NCBI GenBank assembly: GCA_015065425.1 | Contig: SVQH01000013.1 | Location: forward strand, 4,929 to 68,928 | Source of the DNA: Oscillospiraceae bacterium | GTDB lineage: Bacteria > Bacillota > Clostridia > Oscillospirales > Acutalibacteraceae | Direction: 5' to 3' | Length of the DNA: 64,000 bases | Part shown: positions 51,515-60,948 of the stretch, piece by piece | Layout: every line of letters begins with the position of its first letter | How positions within the stretch are numbered: position 1 is the stretch's first letter | Translations under genes and position numbers: made by a program | The notes under the pieces: generated by a model | Told to the model about the DNA's origin: nothing | The model's database searches: none | Seen by the model: only the letters and a program-made list of their open reading frames with translations

Positions 51515-52578
51515 GCAGATTTTTAAGCGGTTTATACGCTTCACTTAAAGAATATGTCCCCGGTGAACAGCCTCAGGACAAAAAATATGTAAAACTCAAT
51601 ACCAATGAATCTCCGTTTCCGCCGTCTCCCGGCGTGGTGGCTGCTGTTACGGATGAAGAAGTCAGAAAACTTTGTCTTTATTCCGATCCCGAAAGTAAAC
51701 TGCTGAAAGCAAAGCTTGCCGAAAATTATTTACTGGAATCTGAAAATGTTTTCGTGGCAAACGGCTCGGATGATATTCTCAATTTCGCATTTATGGCTTT
51801 TGCACGTGAAAACGGTGCCGCTTTCCCCGATATTTCCTATGGCTTTTATCCTGTTTTTGCAGATTTATATAATATAGATGCAAAAATAATACCTCTTGAA
51901 GAGGATTTTTCGATAGATTATAAAAAATATCTCTCTTGCGGAAAAATGGTAGTCATTGCAAATCCCAATGCCCCCACGGGTAAGGTATTGCCGAAAAATG
52001 AAATCGAAGAAATAATCAGGACAAATTCCGATAATGTTGTTCTTATTGATGAAGCCTATGTTGATTTCGGTGCAGAGTCCTGTGTTGATTTGGTTGAAAA
52101 ATACGACAATCTTCTTGTCGTGCAGACCTTCTCAAAATCCCGTTCAATGGCAGGTGCAAGACTCGGTTTTGCGTTTGCTTCAAAGGAAATAATAAAAGAC
52201 CTTGAAAAGATTAAATATTCCACAAATCCCTATAATCTTAACCGCCTTACTCAGCTTATGGGTGTAAAGGCACTTGAAGAGCAGGAATATTACGATAACA
52301 ACTGTAAAGTCATCGCTGCAAACAGAGAATTTACGGTCGCTGAGCTTGAAAAAATCGGTTTTTCCGTGATTCCCTCAAAGGCTAATTTTATTTTTGCAAA
52401 GCATGAAAAATTAAGCGGTGAAAAGATTTATCAGAAACTCAAGGACAATGGCGTTCTGATAAGACATTTTACCTCCGAAAGAATAAAAGACCACAACCGT
52501 ATTACAATAGGCACAAAAGAACAGATGCAGGTGCTTATAAATAAACTTATTGAAATAATTGGGGAGGAAGAAAAATGA
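51511..52578 (+). CDS. hisC: Histidinol-phosphate aminotransferase
   Basis: A 355-residue fold-type I PLP enzyme that transaminates imidazole acetol phosphate. The PLP lysine is in TFSKSRSMAGARLGF; LNTNESPFPPSP is the N-terminal signature, NPNAPTGKVLP and LIDEAYVDFG bind PLP. Its ATG overlaps the hisD stop (ATGA), and hisB overlaps its own stop. Confidence 0.97.
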   Translation: MSRFLSGLYASLKEYVPGEQPQDKKYVKLNTNESPFPPSPGVVAAVTDEEVRKLCLYSDPESKLLKAKLAENYLLESENVFVANGSDDILNFAFMAFARENGAAFPDISYGFYPVFADLYNIDAKIIPLEEDFSIDYKKYLSCGKMVVIANPNAPTGKVLPKNEIEEIIRTNSDNVVLIDEAYVDFGAESCVDLVEKYDNLLVVQTFSKSRSMAGARLGFAFASKEIIKDLEKIKYSTNPYNLNRLTQLMGVKALEEQEYYDNNCKVIAANREFTVAELEKIGFSVIPSKANFIFAKHEKLSGEKIYQKLKDNGVLIRHFTSERIKDHNRITIGTKEQMQVLINKLIEIIGEEEK

Positions 52579-53165
52579 GAACTGCTGAAATAAAAAGAAA
52601 AACGGCTGAAACCGATATTGAATTATTTCTCAATATTGACGGAAGCGGTAAAAGTGAAATAAATACAGGCTGCGGTTTTCTTGATCACATGCTTACCCTC
52701 TTTTCAAAACACGGCAGATTTGATTTGACAGTGAAATGTATCGGTGATACCGAGGTGGATTATCATCATTCCGTTGAAGATATCGGAATTGCTCTCGGAG
52801 AAGCTTTTTCAAAAGCACTTTCCGATATGAGAGGAATAAAACGATATGCTGATATAATTCTTCCTATGGATGAATCACTTATTCTTGAAGCCATTGATGT
52901 TTCGGGCAGATGCTATCTTCAGTTTGATGCAGAGCTTCCTACACAAAAGGTAGGAGATTTTGACACCGAACTTGCGGAAGAATTCTTCTTGGGATTTACA
53001 AGAAAAGCAGGTGTTACTCTTCATATAAAAATGCTCTCGGGCAAAAACAGTCACCATATAATTGAGGGCATTTTCAAAGCATTCGGCAGAGTGATGGGAG
53101 CAGCGTGTGCAATAGATGAAAAGTACAGTAATGAAATTCCGTCAACCAAAGGAATGTTAGTTTAA
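52575..53165 (+). CDS. hisB: Imidazoleglycerol-phosphate dehydratase
   Basis: A 196-residue dehydratase alone, without the N-terminal histidinol-phosphatase domain of the enterobacterial bifunctional HisB. The Mn-binding motifs are GCGFLDHML, DYHHSVEDIG and SHHIIEG. The ATG overlaps the hisC stop. Because the phosphatase domain is missing, another gene must supply that step. Confidence 0.97.
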   Translation: MRTAEIKRKTAETDIELFLNIDGSGKSEINTGCGFLDHMLTLFSKHGRFDLTVKCIGDTEVDYHHSVEDIGIALGEAFSKALSDMRGIKRYADIILPMDESLILEAIDVSGRCYLQFDAELPTQKVGDFDTELAEEFFLGFTRKAGVTLHIKMLSGKNSHHIIEGIFKAFGRVMGAACAIDEKYSNEIPSTKGMLV

Positions 53166-53184
53166 CGAAAGGTTTTTTTACATT

Positions 53185-53805
53185 ATGATAGCAATAGTAG
53201 ATTACGGAGTGGGAAATCTGTTTTCACTTCGTTCTTCCTTCAAAGCCATCGGTGCAGATGCTGTTTTTACCTCTGATGAAAAAATTATCAGAAGTGCTGA
53301 AAAAATCTTGTTGCCCGGTGTCGGAGCATTCGAGGATGCGGCAAATAAATTAAGAAATACGGGACTCGGTGAAGTGGTAGTTTCTGAAGTAAAAAACGGA
53401 AAACCTCTTTTGGGTATTTGCCTCGGAATGCAGCTTTTATTTGAAAAAAGCTATGAATTCGGCTGTCACAACGGGCTTGGACTTATTCCCGGTAACATAG
53501 TTTCGTTTGAAGGTAAAATAGAGCCTTCACTTAAAATTCCCGAAATCGGATGGAATGAATTGAGATTAAATAAAGATTCTCAGTTATACAAAGGCTTTTC
53601 AGGCGGCGAATTCGTATATTTTGTTCATTCCTATTTTGCCGATTGTGACAATAAATATGTTTCCGCTTTTTCCGAATATGACATTGAGTTTCCCGCTTCC
53701 GTTGAATATGAAAATGTGTTCGGTTGTCAGTTTCATCCGGAAAAAAGCGGTAAAGCGGGACTTAGAATACTTGAAAATTTTTGTAAAGCAGGTGAGTTAT
53801 TGTGA
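53185..53805 (+). CDS. hisH: Imidazole glycerol phosphate synthase, glutaminase subunit
   Basis: A 206-residue class I glutamine amidotransferase. The nucleophile is in LLGICLGMQLL, and the His-Glu pair in QFHPEKSG. It passes ammonia to HisF. It starts 19 bases after hisB with CGAAAGG upstream and overlaps hisA by 4 bases. Confidence 0.97.
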   Translation: MIAIVDYGVGNLFSLRSSFKAIGADAVFTSDEKIIRSAEKILLPGVGAFEDAANKLRNTGLGEVVVSEVKNGKPLLGICLGMQLLFEKSYEFGCHNGLGLIPGNIVSFEGKIEPSLKIPEIGWNELRLNKDSQLYKGFSGGEFVYFVHSYFADCDNKYVSAFSEYDIEFPASVEYENVFGCQFHPEKSGKAGLRILENFCKAGELL

Positions 53806-54515
53806 TAATTTTACCCGCCATTGATATGTTTGATAAAAAAGCAGTTCGCCTTTTTAAGGGGGACTATTCGCAGATGACCGTGTATTCCGATAATCCTGTT
53901 GAAATTGCCCTCGATTTTAAAAATGCAGGTGCAGAGTTTATTCATCTTGTTGACCTTGAAGGTGCAAAAGACGGTACAACTCCCAACATTGATGTTGCAG
54001 AAAAAATTATAAAAGAAACAGGGCTTAAAGTCGAAATCGGCGGCGGAATCAGAAGCAAAGAAGTCCTTGAAAAATATCTCTCCATAGGTGTTTCCCGTGT
54101 AATACTCGGCACTGCAGCAGTAAATGACCGAGAATTTCTTTTATGGGCTGTTGAAAAATACGGTGATAAAATAGCCGTCGGTGCTGATATAAAAGACGGA
54201 TTTGTGGCAATTAAAGGCTGGGTCGAAAAGTCTGAAATCAGTTGTTTTGACTTTTTCTCTGACATGGAAAATATCGGAGTCAAAACCATTATTTGTACTG
54301 ATATTTCAAAAGACGGTGCGATGCAGGGAACCAACAGAGCACTTTATAGAGAGCTTTCCGAAAAATTCAGTATTGATATAGTGGCATCGGGCGGTGTCAG
54401 CAGCATTGATGATATAAAGGCTCTTCATGAAATGAATCTTTACGGTGCCATTGTCGGAAAGGCATATTATATTAAAGCCATAGACCTGAAGGAAGCCATA
54501 GAAATTGCCCGATAA
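53802..54515 (+). CDS. hisA: ProFAR isomerase
   Basis: A 237-residue beta/alpha barrel that isomerises ProFAR to PRFAR. Catalytic acids appear as PAIDMFDKKAVRL at the N-terminus and ICTDISKDGAMQG in the middle; the duplicated phosphate loops are IGGGIRS and ASGGVSS. It starts with GTG at 53802 inside the hisH stop (GTGA). Confidence 0.96.
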   Translation: MIILPAIDMFDKKAVRLFKGDYSQMTVYSDNPVEIALDFKNAGAEFIHLVDLEGAKDGTTPNIDVAEKIIKETGLKVEIGGGIRSKEVLEKYLSIGVSRVILGTAAVNDREFLLWAVEKYGDKIAVGADIKDGFVAIKGWVEKSEISCFDFFSDMENIGVKTIICTDISKDGAMQGTNRALYRELSEKFSIDIVASGGVSSIDDIKALHEMNLYGAIVGKAYYIKAIDLKEAIEIAR

Positions 54516-54527
54516 AAAGGAGAAAAT

Positions 54528-55286
54528 ATGATAACAAAAAGAATTATTCCCTGTCTTGATGTAAAAGACGGCAGGGTAGTAAAGGGAGTAAATTTCAAGT
54601 CTCTCGCAGATGTCAATGACCCTGTGGGCCTGGCTTCATACTACAGTGATAACGGGGCGGACGAGCTTGTTTTTTACGATATAACGGCTTCAGCCGAGGG
54701 CAGACAGCTGTTTACGGATATTCTTCAGAAGGTCGCATCCACCGTTTTTATTCCTCTGACCGTAGGCGGCGGTATAAATACCGTTTCTGATTTTGACAGA
54801 GTATTGAAATCTGGTGCCGATAAGGTAAGTGTCAATTCCGGTGCTATCAGAAATCCGGAACTGATTAGAGAAGCTGCCCGTCTTTACGGCAGTCAGTGTG
54901 TTGTAATTTCAGCCGATGTGAAAAGAGTTGACGGGGTTTTCCGTGTGTTTTCAAAAGGCGGAAGGGAACAGACAGACCTTGAAGCTATTGAATGGATAAA
55001 ACGCTGTGTGGATATGGGGGCAGGTGAAGTGGTTCTCAATTCCATTGATACCGACGGAGTAAAAAAAGGCTTTGATATTGAAATGCTCGAAAAAGTGTGC
55101 GATGCCGTAAATGTTCCCGTAATTGCATCCGGCGGTGCGGGATGTGTCGCCGACTTTATTGACCTTTTCAAAAAAGTTCCGAGAGTTGATGCAGGTCTTG
55201 CCGCTTCCATTTTCCATTTCGGAGAAGTTGCAATACCTGACCTTAAGGCAGAACTGAAACAAAACGATATTAAAGTGAGGATATAA
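54528..55286 (+). CDS. hisF: Imidazole glycerol phosphate synthase, cyclase subunit
   Basis: A 252-residue barrel that makes IGP and AICAR from PRFAR and ammonia. [17 protein letters not shown] has catalytic Asp11, and the second Asp is in [19 protein letters not shown] and IASGGAG bind phosphate. A AAAGGAG ribosome site lies before the ATG. It partners HisH. Confidence 0.98.
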   Translation: MITKRIIPCLDVKDGRVVKGVNFKSLADVNDPVGLASYYSDNGADELVFYDITASAEGRQLFTDILQKVASTVFIPLTVGGGINTVSDFDRVLKSGADKVSVNSGAIRNPELIREAARLYGSQCVVISADVKRVDGVFRVFSKGGREQTDLEAIEWIKRCVDMGAGEVVLNSIDTDGVKKGFDIEMLEKVCDAVNVPVIASGGAGCVADFIDLFKKVPRVDAGLAASIFHFGEVAIPDLKAELKQNDIKVRI

Positions 55287-55288
55287 AA

Positions 55289-55945
55289 ATGCTTGATATA
55301 GATAAACTTAAGTTTGATGAAAAGGGACTTATCCCTGCAATAGTAGTTGATGCATGGAGCAAAAAAGTGCTGACTCTTGCTTATATGAATCGTGAAAGCC
55401 TTGAAATTTCCGTTGAAAAAGGACTTACCTGTTTTTACAGCCGTTCCCGTGATGAACTTTGGCTTAAAGGGGAAACCAGCGGAAATTATCAGCACATAGT
55501 TTCCATTACTGCAGATTGCGATAATGATGCTCTTGTTGTTGTCGTCGAAAAAGACGGCCCCGCTTGTCACACGGGTACAGATTCCTGTTTTACAAAAGAA
55601 GTCTATCAGAGTGAAGATAAACACGAATTTACCGTAAACGGCTTATATGAACTTTTAGAAGGCAGAAAAAATGATATGCCCGAAGGTTCATATACAACTT
55701 ATCTTTTCTCAAAAGGTACAGATAAAATACTTAAAAAGATAGGTGAGGAATGCACGGAAGTAATTATCGCGGGCAAAGCCGACGATAAAGCAGAAACCGT
55801 TTACGAAATAGCCGATCTTATGTATCATACAATGGTGCTCATGGTCAATATGGGAATTTCCGTAGAAGACATACAAAAAGAGCTTGCCTCACGTCACATA
55901 ATTGACCATAAAGTAAAACAGGAAAAAATGACAGGAAGCAAATAA
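55289..55945 (+). CDS. hisI: Bifunctional PRA-cyclohydrolase / PRA-PH (HisIE)
   Basis: A 218-residue fusion. HisI (residues 1-115) has the zinc motifs [10 protein letters not shown] and HTGTDSCF; HisE (about 125-218) has a [12 protein letters not shown] helix and EIADLMYH. It hydrolyses phosphoribosyl-ATP and then opens the ring of phosphoribosyl-AMP, steps 2 and 3 of the pathway. It ends the his operon, 2 bases after hisF. No clear terminator hairpin follows in the next 160 bases. Confidence 0.96.
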   Translation: MLDIDKLKFDEKGLIPAIVVDAWSKKVLTLAYMNRESLEISVEKGLTCFYSRSRDELWLKGETSGNYQHIVSITADCDNDALVVVVEKDGPACHTGTDSCFTKEVYQSEDKHEFTVNGLYELLEGRKNDMPEGSYTTYLFSKGTDKILKKIGEECTEVIIAGKADDKAETVYEIADLMYHTMVLMVNMGISVEDIQKELASRHIIDHKVKQEKMTGSK

Positions 55946-56112
55946 ATAAGCATTCTGCATCAAGTCCCCATTCCCCATTTTCTCTGTTATTAACTTAATG
56001 ACAGTGCCCCAATTTGGGTAAGTAGGTGTTACACAAATTAAAGCAGAAATTTTGATGTGAATCTGCTATTATTTAATTGTAAAAAAGTATAATTGAAGGA
56101 GGAAGCTTTAAT

Positions 56113-57240
56113 ATGAATGCAAAAAGAAACAAATTGCAACAGAATATTACTATCGTGCTTGGTTTACTTATCGGCGGAGCAATAGGTTTTTTGACTGTGT
56201 TGTATACTTATAAGATTTTTCCCGACGAGAGTGACGGGTTGCATCGAATAATTTCTCTTTTAATATTTTTATTTTCAATGTATGCAGGATTTTTACTTCA
56301 TATCATAATTCATGAAGCCGGACACCTGGTTTTTGGACTTTTATCGGGGTATAGGTTCAGCTCTTTCAGAATATTTAGTTTTATGATTCTTCAGGAAAAC
56401 GGAAAAATTAAAAGCAAGAAACTGAGTGTTGCAGGAACTGTAGGTCAGTGTCTTATGATACCGCCTGAATCAAATGACGAAAAAAAACCATTTGTTCTTT
56501 ATAATCTTGGCGGTACGATTATGAATATACTTGTAGCCGTATTTACAGCTGTACTGTTTTTTGTGTTTTATAATAATGCGTATATTTCAATAATAATGTT
56601 AATGTTTTCCGTGTGCGGTTTTGTTATAGCTGCAAATAACGGTATTCCCATGCACATTGGGATGGTCGATAATGACGGATATAATACTTATTCAATATGC
56701 AAAAATCCCGATTCTGTACATGCGTTCTGGTTTCAGATGAAAGTAAACGAGTTGCTGTTAAAAGGCTGTAGATTAAAAGATATGCCTGAGGAATGGTTTG
56801 TTTTGCCCACGGATGAAGAAATGCAAAGCAATATGCTTGCCGCAAAAGGTGTTTTTGTTTGTAATCGCCTTATGGATATGCACAGCTTTTCAGAAGCAAA
56901 AGCATTGATTTTGCATTTGTTAAATACTGATAACGCTATCACAGAGCTTCATCGGAAGCTTTTGATATGTGATCTTATTTACATAAACCTAATCACATTC
57001 TGTCCTGAGGAAGATATTTTATCTCTTCTTACAAAAGAACAGAAAAAATTTATGAAGTCAATGAAAAATTTTCCGTCAGTTCTTCGTACAGAGTATATTG
57101 TTGCTCTCATTTTTGAAAGCAATTTTATAAATGCTGACAAGATAAAAAAAATGTTTGAAAAAAATTCTCTCAAATATCCGTATCCTTCTGATATTCAGTC
57201 TGAAAGAGAGCTTATGGATATTGCCGACAGTCTTAGATAA
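56113..57240 (+). CDS. M50-type membrane metallopeptidase with C-terminal helical domain
   Basis: A 375-residue protein. About four membrane helices occupy residues 12-32, 46-68, 130-150 and 155-175. The zinc-binding HEAGH is at residues 67-71 in a hydrophobic helix, and a GMVDNDGYN segment near 190 matches the M50 second motif (NDG). The C-terminal 180 residues are soluble, charged and alpha-helical, perhaps TPR-like. Site-2-type proteases cut within the membrane; the substrate is unknown. A GGAGGAAG ribosome site precedes the ATG; a TATAAT lies at 56088-56093. It is monocistronic and ends before a hairpin. Confidence 0.8.
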   Translation: MNAKRNKLQQNITIVLGLLIGGAIGFLTVLYTYKIFPDESDGLHRIISLLIFLFSMYAGFLLHIIIHEAGHLVFGLLSGYRFSSFRIFSFMILQENGKIKSKKLSVAGTVGQCLMIPPESNDEKKPFVLYNLGGTIMNILVAVFTAVLFFVFYNNAYISIIMLMFSVCGFVIAANNGIPMHIGMVDNDGYNTYSICKNPDSVHAFWFQMKVNELLLKGCRLKDMPEEWFVLPTDEEMQSNMLAAKGVFVCNRLMDMHSFSEAKALILHLLNTDNAITELHRKLLICDLIYINLITFCPEEDILSLLTKEQKKFMKSMKNFPSVLRTEYIVALIFESNFINADKIKKMFEKNSLKYPYPSDIQSERELMDIADSLR

Positions 57241-57253
57241 AGATAATAATACA

Positions 57254-57287
57254 GTCCCCGAATGCCTTAATAGTATTCGGGGACTGA
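57254..57287 (+). terminator. Terminator of the M50 peptidase gene
   Basis: AGTCCCCGAAT / ATTCGGGGACT, a perfect stem with about 10 bases of loop; a T-rich region follows after a gap. Confidence 0.75.
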
Positions 57288-57368
57288 TATTATATAGTTT
57301 TTCTTTTTTTGTCATTTAACATTTTTTTTAATATATAGGAAACTCGCATTGTGAGTAGTTTGCTTATA

Positions 57369-58637
57369 TCAAGAAACACCTTCATCCCCAAGACCCGGGG
57401 CAGAGGGTTGATAACTCGCAAGCTTTTTTCTTATAATCAGTAAAATGCCGATGCCAATGCAGGGGAAAACAGCCGCTGCAATCATACCTGCTTTCATTCC
57501 TATCTGCTCGGTTGTAAGAGAAAGGCTTTCACTTAAATTGAGTGCAAAACTGCTTTCAGATACTTTATCTACTACAATTCCGAGCATCTGAGGTGCAATG
57601 GAGGCACCGAAATCACCGCCTGCTGCCATAAGTGCATAAGCCGCCACACCTACATGTGGAAGCTTTTCTTCCATAAGAATAAGAGAACCGGGCCAGAGCA
57701 TGGAAGTACATATTCCCATGAGAACACAGGCAAACAAGGATAAAACAGGTACAGGTGAAAGACCTGCGATCAGATAGCATATTGCTGCTCCTGTCATGCC
57801 AAAGAATAAAACTCTATAAATATTCTTTCCTTTTTTTGCATACCAGGTTCTTGTAAGTCCGAGACAGATACCAAATAATGCCATGCCTAAAATATCACCG
57901 AGAACCTTCGGCAGATGTAAAGCACTTTCAATGTAGCTTGATATCCAGTTCGTCATCGAATTCTCTGCGGCACTGCCGAAGAATATGCAAAGAACGCAAA
58001 GTGTCATAATAAGATGTTTTTTACTTGCATTTTTACCGTTTTCAGAACTTGAAACATTGACCTCGGGCATTGGGGAAGTGCTGAACATAAAAAATGCTAT
58101 AACGGGAAGAGCTGCCCAGAAAAGTGTGAGATACATCCAGTTTTCCGTTCCGAATATTCTTAAAAACAGGGTACTTATGACAACCACGCTGACAACACCA
58201 TAAGCGTAAAGAGAGTGTAAAAGACTCATATCTCTGTCAGGGGTTTCAGAAGGTATTGCCGCCACAACGGGGCTTAATAAAACTTCGCTGAGACCTGCCG
58301 ATATCGAGAAAACGCAGGTACCTATAACAAGCCCTATATACGCATATTCGGGGAAAAACCACGGAACCAGTGCATAAATGAGCATACCGATAGAGGTAAT
58401 AAGAGGCATTACCGTAACGGTTTTTTTGATATTGAAATATTTTGTAAAGAAGGTGAATATCAAATCAATGGTCAGCTGTGTACAGAAATTTACTGCAACT
58501 AAAGTTCCGAGTAATGTATATGACACTCCGTATATATCGTGGAATGTATTAAAAAGCAGTGGCGGCAGACTGAAAATTGATGCCATTGAAAGATATGAAT
58601 AATAACATGAAAGTTTTGTTCTTTTATAGTTTTGCAT
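57369..58637 (-). CDS. MFS permease
   Basis: A 422-residue major facilitator protein with about 12 hydrophobic helices and a central charged loop (SSENGKNASKKH). The loop after helix 2-3 (TKYFNIKKTV) takes the place of the MFS A-motif but is not a textbook match. It resembles sugar permeases of the FucP/glycoside type more than drug pumps, but this is a weak inference. It starts 10 bases after the stop of the hydrolase-like gene and is therefore probably its transport partner. Confidence 0.85.
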   Translation of the reverse strand: MQNYKRTKLSCYYSYLSMASIFSLPPLLFNTFHDIYGVSYTLLGTLVAVNFCTQLTIDLIFTFFTKYFNIKKTVTVMPLITSIGMLIYALVPWFFPEYAYIGLVIGTCVFSISAGLSEVLLSPVVAAIPSETPDRDMSLLHSLYAYGVVSVVVISTLFLRIFGTENWMYLTLFWAALPVIAFFMFSTSPMPEVNVSSSENGKNASKKHLIMTLCVLCIFFGSAAENSMTNWISSYIESALHLPKVLGDILGMALFGICLGLTRTWYAKKGKNIYRVLFFGMTGAAICYLIAGLSPVPVLSLFACVLMGICTSMLWPGSLILMEEKLPHVGVAAYALMAAGGDFGASIAPQMLGIVVDKVSESSFALNLSESLSLTTEQIGMKAGMIAAAVFPCIGIGILLIIRKKLASYQPSAPGLGDEGVS

Positions 58638-58647
58638 GAATTTTACC

Positions 58648-60174
58648 TCAAATTAATTTAAATGAATTTCCGTCTTTTGATATTTTCATTTTAATTGTTT
58701 TATCGCCGTAAGTGAATTTCATTTCACCCTTATTACCCAAAAAGCCTTTGACACTCTTCTTGGATTTTGATGAAAGGACATTATTTGTAACTATCCACTT
58801 GCCCGTACCGTCATTAATTTCAGAAAAAGAGCCTCTTGACTGTTTTTTGATATATTCAGGTGCAAAGCGTCTTGGTGTTACTACCGTAAGACCGTTATTT
58901 TTAACAAGGTCAATTACAGCACCTATTGTTTCATCACTGATATAATATCCGCAAAGGAAGCAAAGCTTAAGTGTTTCGAGTTTATCTTTTGTTATTCTGT
59001 CATCAAAAACAGCAACGCCGTTCATAGAGCAGAATGATTTATGAGGTCTTAATGACCATGGGGAAATTCTGTCCCATGCGATTCCGTTTCTGCAGGTTTC
59101 TCCGTGTGTTACCACGTGGAATGCCCGTGTAAATTCTCTTGCCGTTTTTGTAACCTTAAGATTTTTATTTCCGAGAAGAATTTTTCTCCACATAAAGGGA
59201 TCACACTGACCCCAATAAGAATCATCATATCTTATAAGACCGATTTCGGGTTTATAGTCCTGAACAGAATAATCACGGTATTTTCTTCTCTCATCGGTTG
59301 AGAATTTTTTATATTTTTCTGCATATTCATTCGGTTTTCCGTCGGTGAAAAACTGACTTGCACCTTCAACATAAACTCTTGAAGTGCCGGTAAGATATGA
59401 AAACCAGAGATTATAGTACATTTCTTTCGGTGAATGTCCCGGAAATGTATTATAGCACCATAAGTCAACGCAGTTCCAAAGCTCTGTGTTATACTGTAAA
59501 GCCGCACCTGCCGCATTTACATACTGTACAACGGAATAACTCTCTTTCTGTGATTTGAAATTCGGAATAATTCCCGATGCCGCAAAGGAGTGGAAAAGAA
59601 CAGGAAACACGTGTTCTCCCACAAATCTTTTTGCACCGTTATTTTTGTGATAATCAGCGAACTCCTTTAACTGAAGTCGCAATAATTCTCCCTGAATTAC
59701 CACATCATTTGCAAGTGCAAGAGGGAACACGGGCAGATGCTTTCCTCTTTTGTTTATGGTAAGAGTAAGATTACGGTTTATAATGGAATGCTCCATTTCA
59801 TCATACATAAGCCCGAGAAAATTTTCATCCTTTGAAAGAGTCTGAATAAACTCAGGTGTAAGATTCATTCTGTGACATCCGTCATCCGTATTGCACCAGT
59901 CGTGTCCGTCTTCCGTCACCAGAGAACCCTGCCAGTTTGCAAACTCATTATTTATAACATACTGAAGACCGAATTTTTTGAATTTTTCGGGAAACTCAGC
60001 AATAAATTTGCATTCATTTTCAGAGCTTCTTTCGGGGGTATAATTGCAGACAACAAAATCAGTTTCGCTGTCTTTATAAAACTGTGCTTTTTCATTTTCA
60101 TTGTAAATGTCATCCCAGTGAGCATCGTTACCTACAAAAAAGTTCTGTTTTTTTATCTCAGTCACATCAGTCAC
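58648..60174 (-). CDS. Putative TIM-barrel glycoside-hydrolase-like protein, family not recognised
   Basis: A 508-residue cytoplasmic protein without a signal peptide. The order of strands and loops suggests a TIM barrel in residues 1-330 with candidate catalytic acids at Asp125/Glu126/Glu128 (LMYDEMEH) and Glu270 (VYVEGASQF). A second Rossmann-like domain (about 375-450, AVIDLVKNNGLTVVTP) and a small beta C-terminus follow, an arrangement like GH42-type enzymes. I cannot name the family. An MFS permease follows in the same operon, so the substrate is likely an imported glycoside. The start at 60174 is supported by AGAGGTGACTG upstream; GTG and ATG alternatives a few codons in are possible. 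Confidence 0.6.
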   Translation of the reverse strand: MTDVTEIKKQNFFVGNDAHWDDIYNENEKAQFYKDSETDFVVCNYTPERSSENECKFIAEFPEKFKKFGLQYVINNEFANWQGSLVTEDGHDWCNTDDGCHRMNLTPEFIQTLSKDENFLGLMYDEMEHSIINRNLTLTINKRGKHLPVFPLALANDVVIQGELLRLQLKEFADYHKNNGAKRFVGEHVFPVLFHSFAASGIIPNFKSQKESYSVVQYVNAAGAALQYNTELWNCVDLWCYNTFPGHSPKEMYYNLWFSYLTGTSRVYVEGASQFFTDGKPNEYAEKYKKFSTDERRKYRDYSVQDYKPEIGLIRYDDSYWGQCDPFMWRKILLGNKNLKVTKTAREFTRAFHVVTHGETCRNGIAWDRISPWSLRPHKSFCSMNGVAVFDDRITKDKLETLKLCFLCGYYISDETIGAVIDLVKNNGLTVVTPRRFAPEYIKKQSRGSFSEINDGTGKWIVTNNVLSSKSKKSVKGFLGNKGEMKFTYGDKTIKMKISKDGNSFKLI

Positions 60175-60195
60175 CTCTTAGTAGTAATTAATTAA

Positions 60196-60223
60196 AGTAT
60201 AACAGACCAAAGTAAAATGTCAA
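60196..60223 (-). promoter_or_regulatory. Promoter of the hydrolase/MFS operon
   Basis: Minus strand TTGACA (60218-60223), 16 bases, TATACT (60196-60201), followed by an AT-rich TTAATTAA palindrome at about 60187-60194 near the start site. Confidence 0.7.
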
Positions 60224-60316
60224 TTATTTACATAAAATAATTAAAGATTTCCGGAATATTATGTTATTTCACGGCTAAAGCTGCAAAAGTGTCAGTTTCA
60301 TCTTCCATTCCGCTTG

Positions 60317-60346
60317 TTGACCTGCGTGCGGATAAAATGATAAAAT
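60317..60346 (+). promoter_or_regulatory. Promoter of the NUDIX operon
   Basis: TTGACC (60317-60322), 18 bases, TAAAAT (60341-60346). The transcript would start near 60353, which excludes the upstream in-frame ATGs as protein starts. Confidence 0.5.
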
Positions 60347-60393
60347 ATATAATAGCAAAAAACTGTAATTCAAATTGTTTTTGGTGTTATAAA

Positions 60394-60945
60394 ATGAAAA
60401 TAATCAATGCAGGCTTATATATAAAAAAAGAGCGGCAATTTTCGGAAATTTGGGATATATATGATAAAAACCGCAATAAAACAGGCAGAACAGTTGAACG
60501 GGGAAAGCCTATGGCACAGGATGAATACCATATAGTCGTTAATGTATGGATAAAAAATTCTGACGGTAAATGGCTTATATCAAAGCGAGCACCCAACAAA
60601 CACTATGGAAATCTGTGGGAAGCCTGCGGCGGCTCGGCAATTTCTGGTGAAGACAGTCTTTCTGCAGCTCTTCGTGAAGCAAAAGAAGAACTCGGTATTG
60701 TACTTTCCCCAACAAACGGAAGAGTTTTTACTTCATCGGTACGACAGTATCGCTCATTCCCCGATTTTCTCGATGTGTGGATATTTAAACAGGACTTTGA
60801 TATCAAAGATATTGTTCTGCAAAAAGGCGAAACCGTTGATGCCAGGTGGGCAACAAGTGAAGAAATACTTAATATGGAAAAAAGCGGAGAATTTATCCCG
60901 ATGGAAGTTTTTCCGTATATGAAAGAACTTTTTGAGGAGAAATAA
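60394..60945 (+). CDS. NUDIX hydrolase
   Basis: About 183 residues. The Nudix box is present: G-x5-E-x7-REAKEELGI, seen as GEDSLSAALREAKEELGI after YGNLWEACGGSA. The N-terminal EIWDIYDKNRNKTGRTVERG is typical of IPP-isomerase-like or NDP-X pyrophosphatases, where the protein normally starts just before the EIWDIYD segment. Here no ATG stands at that point, so the ATG at 60394 (about 20 residues earlier) is chosen as the first one after the likely transcription start. It is 3 bases before the methyltransferase gene. The substrate is unknown. Confidence 0.85.
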   Translation: MKIINAGLYIKKERQFSEIWDIYDKNRNKTGRTVERGKPMAQDEYHIVVNVWIKNSDGKWLISKRAPNKHYGNLWEACGGSAISGEDSLSAALREAKEELGIVLSPTNGRVFTSSVRQYRSFPDFLDVWIFKQDFDIKDIVLQKGETVDARWATSEEILNMEKSGEFIPMEVFPYMKELFEEK

Positions 60946-60948
60946 ATT

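Noticed and set aside
60289..60393. Longer NUDIX protein starting at 60289 or 60337
   Set aside because: The likely promoter lies at 60317-60346, so these codons would not be in the transcript; the added residues are unlike the family.
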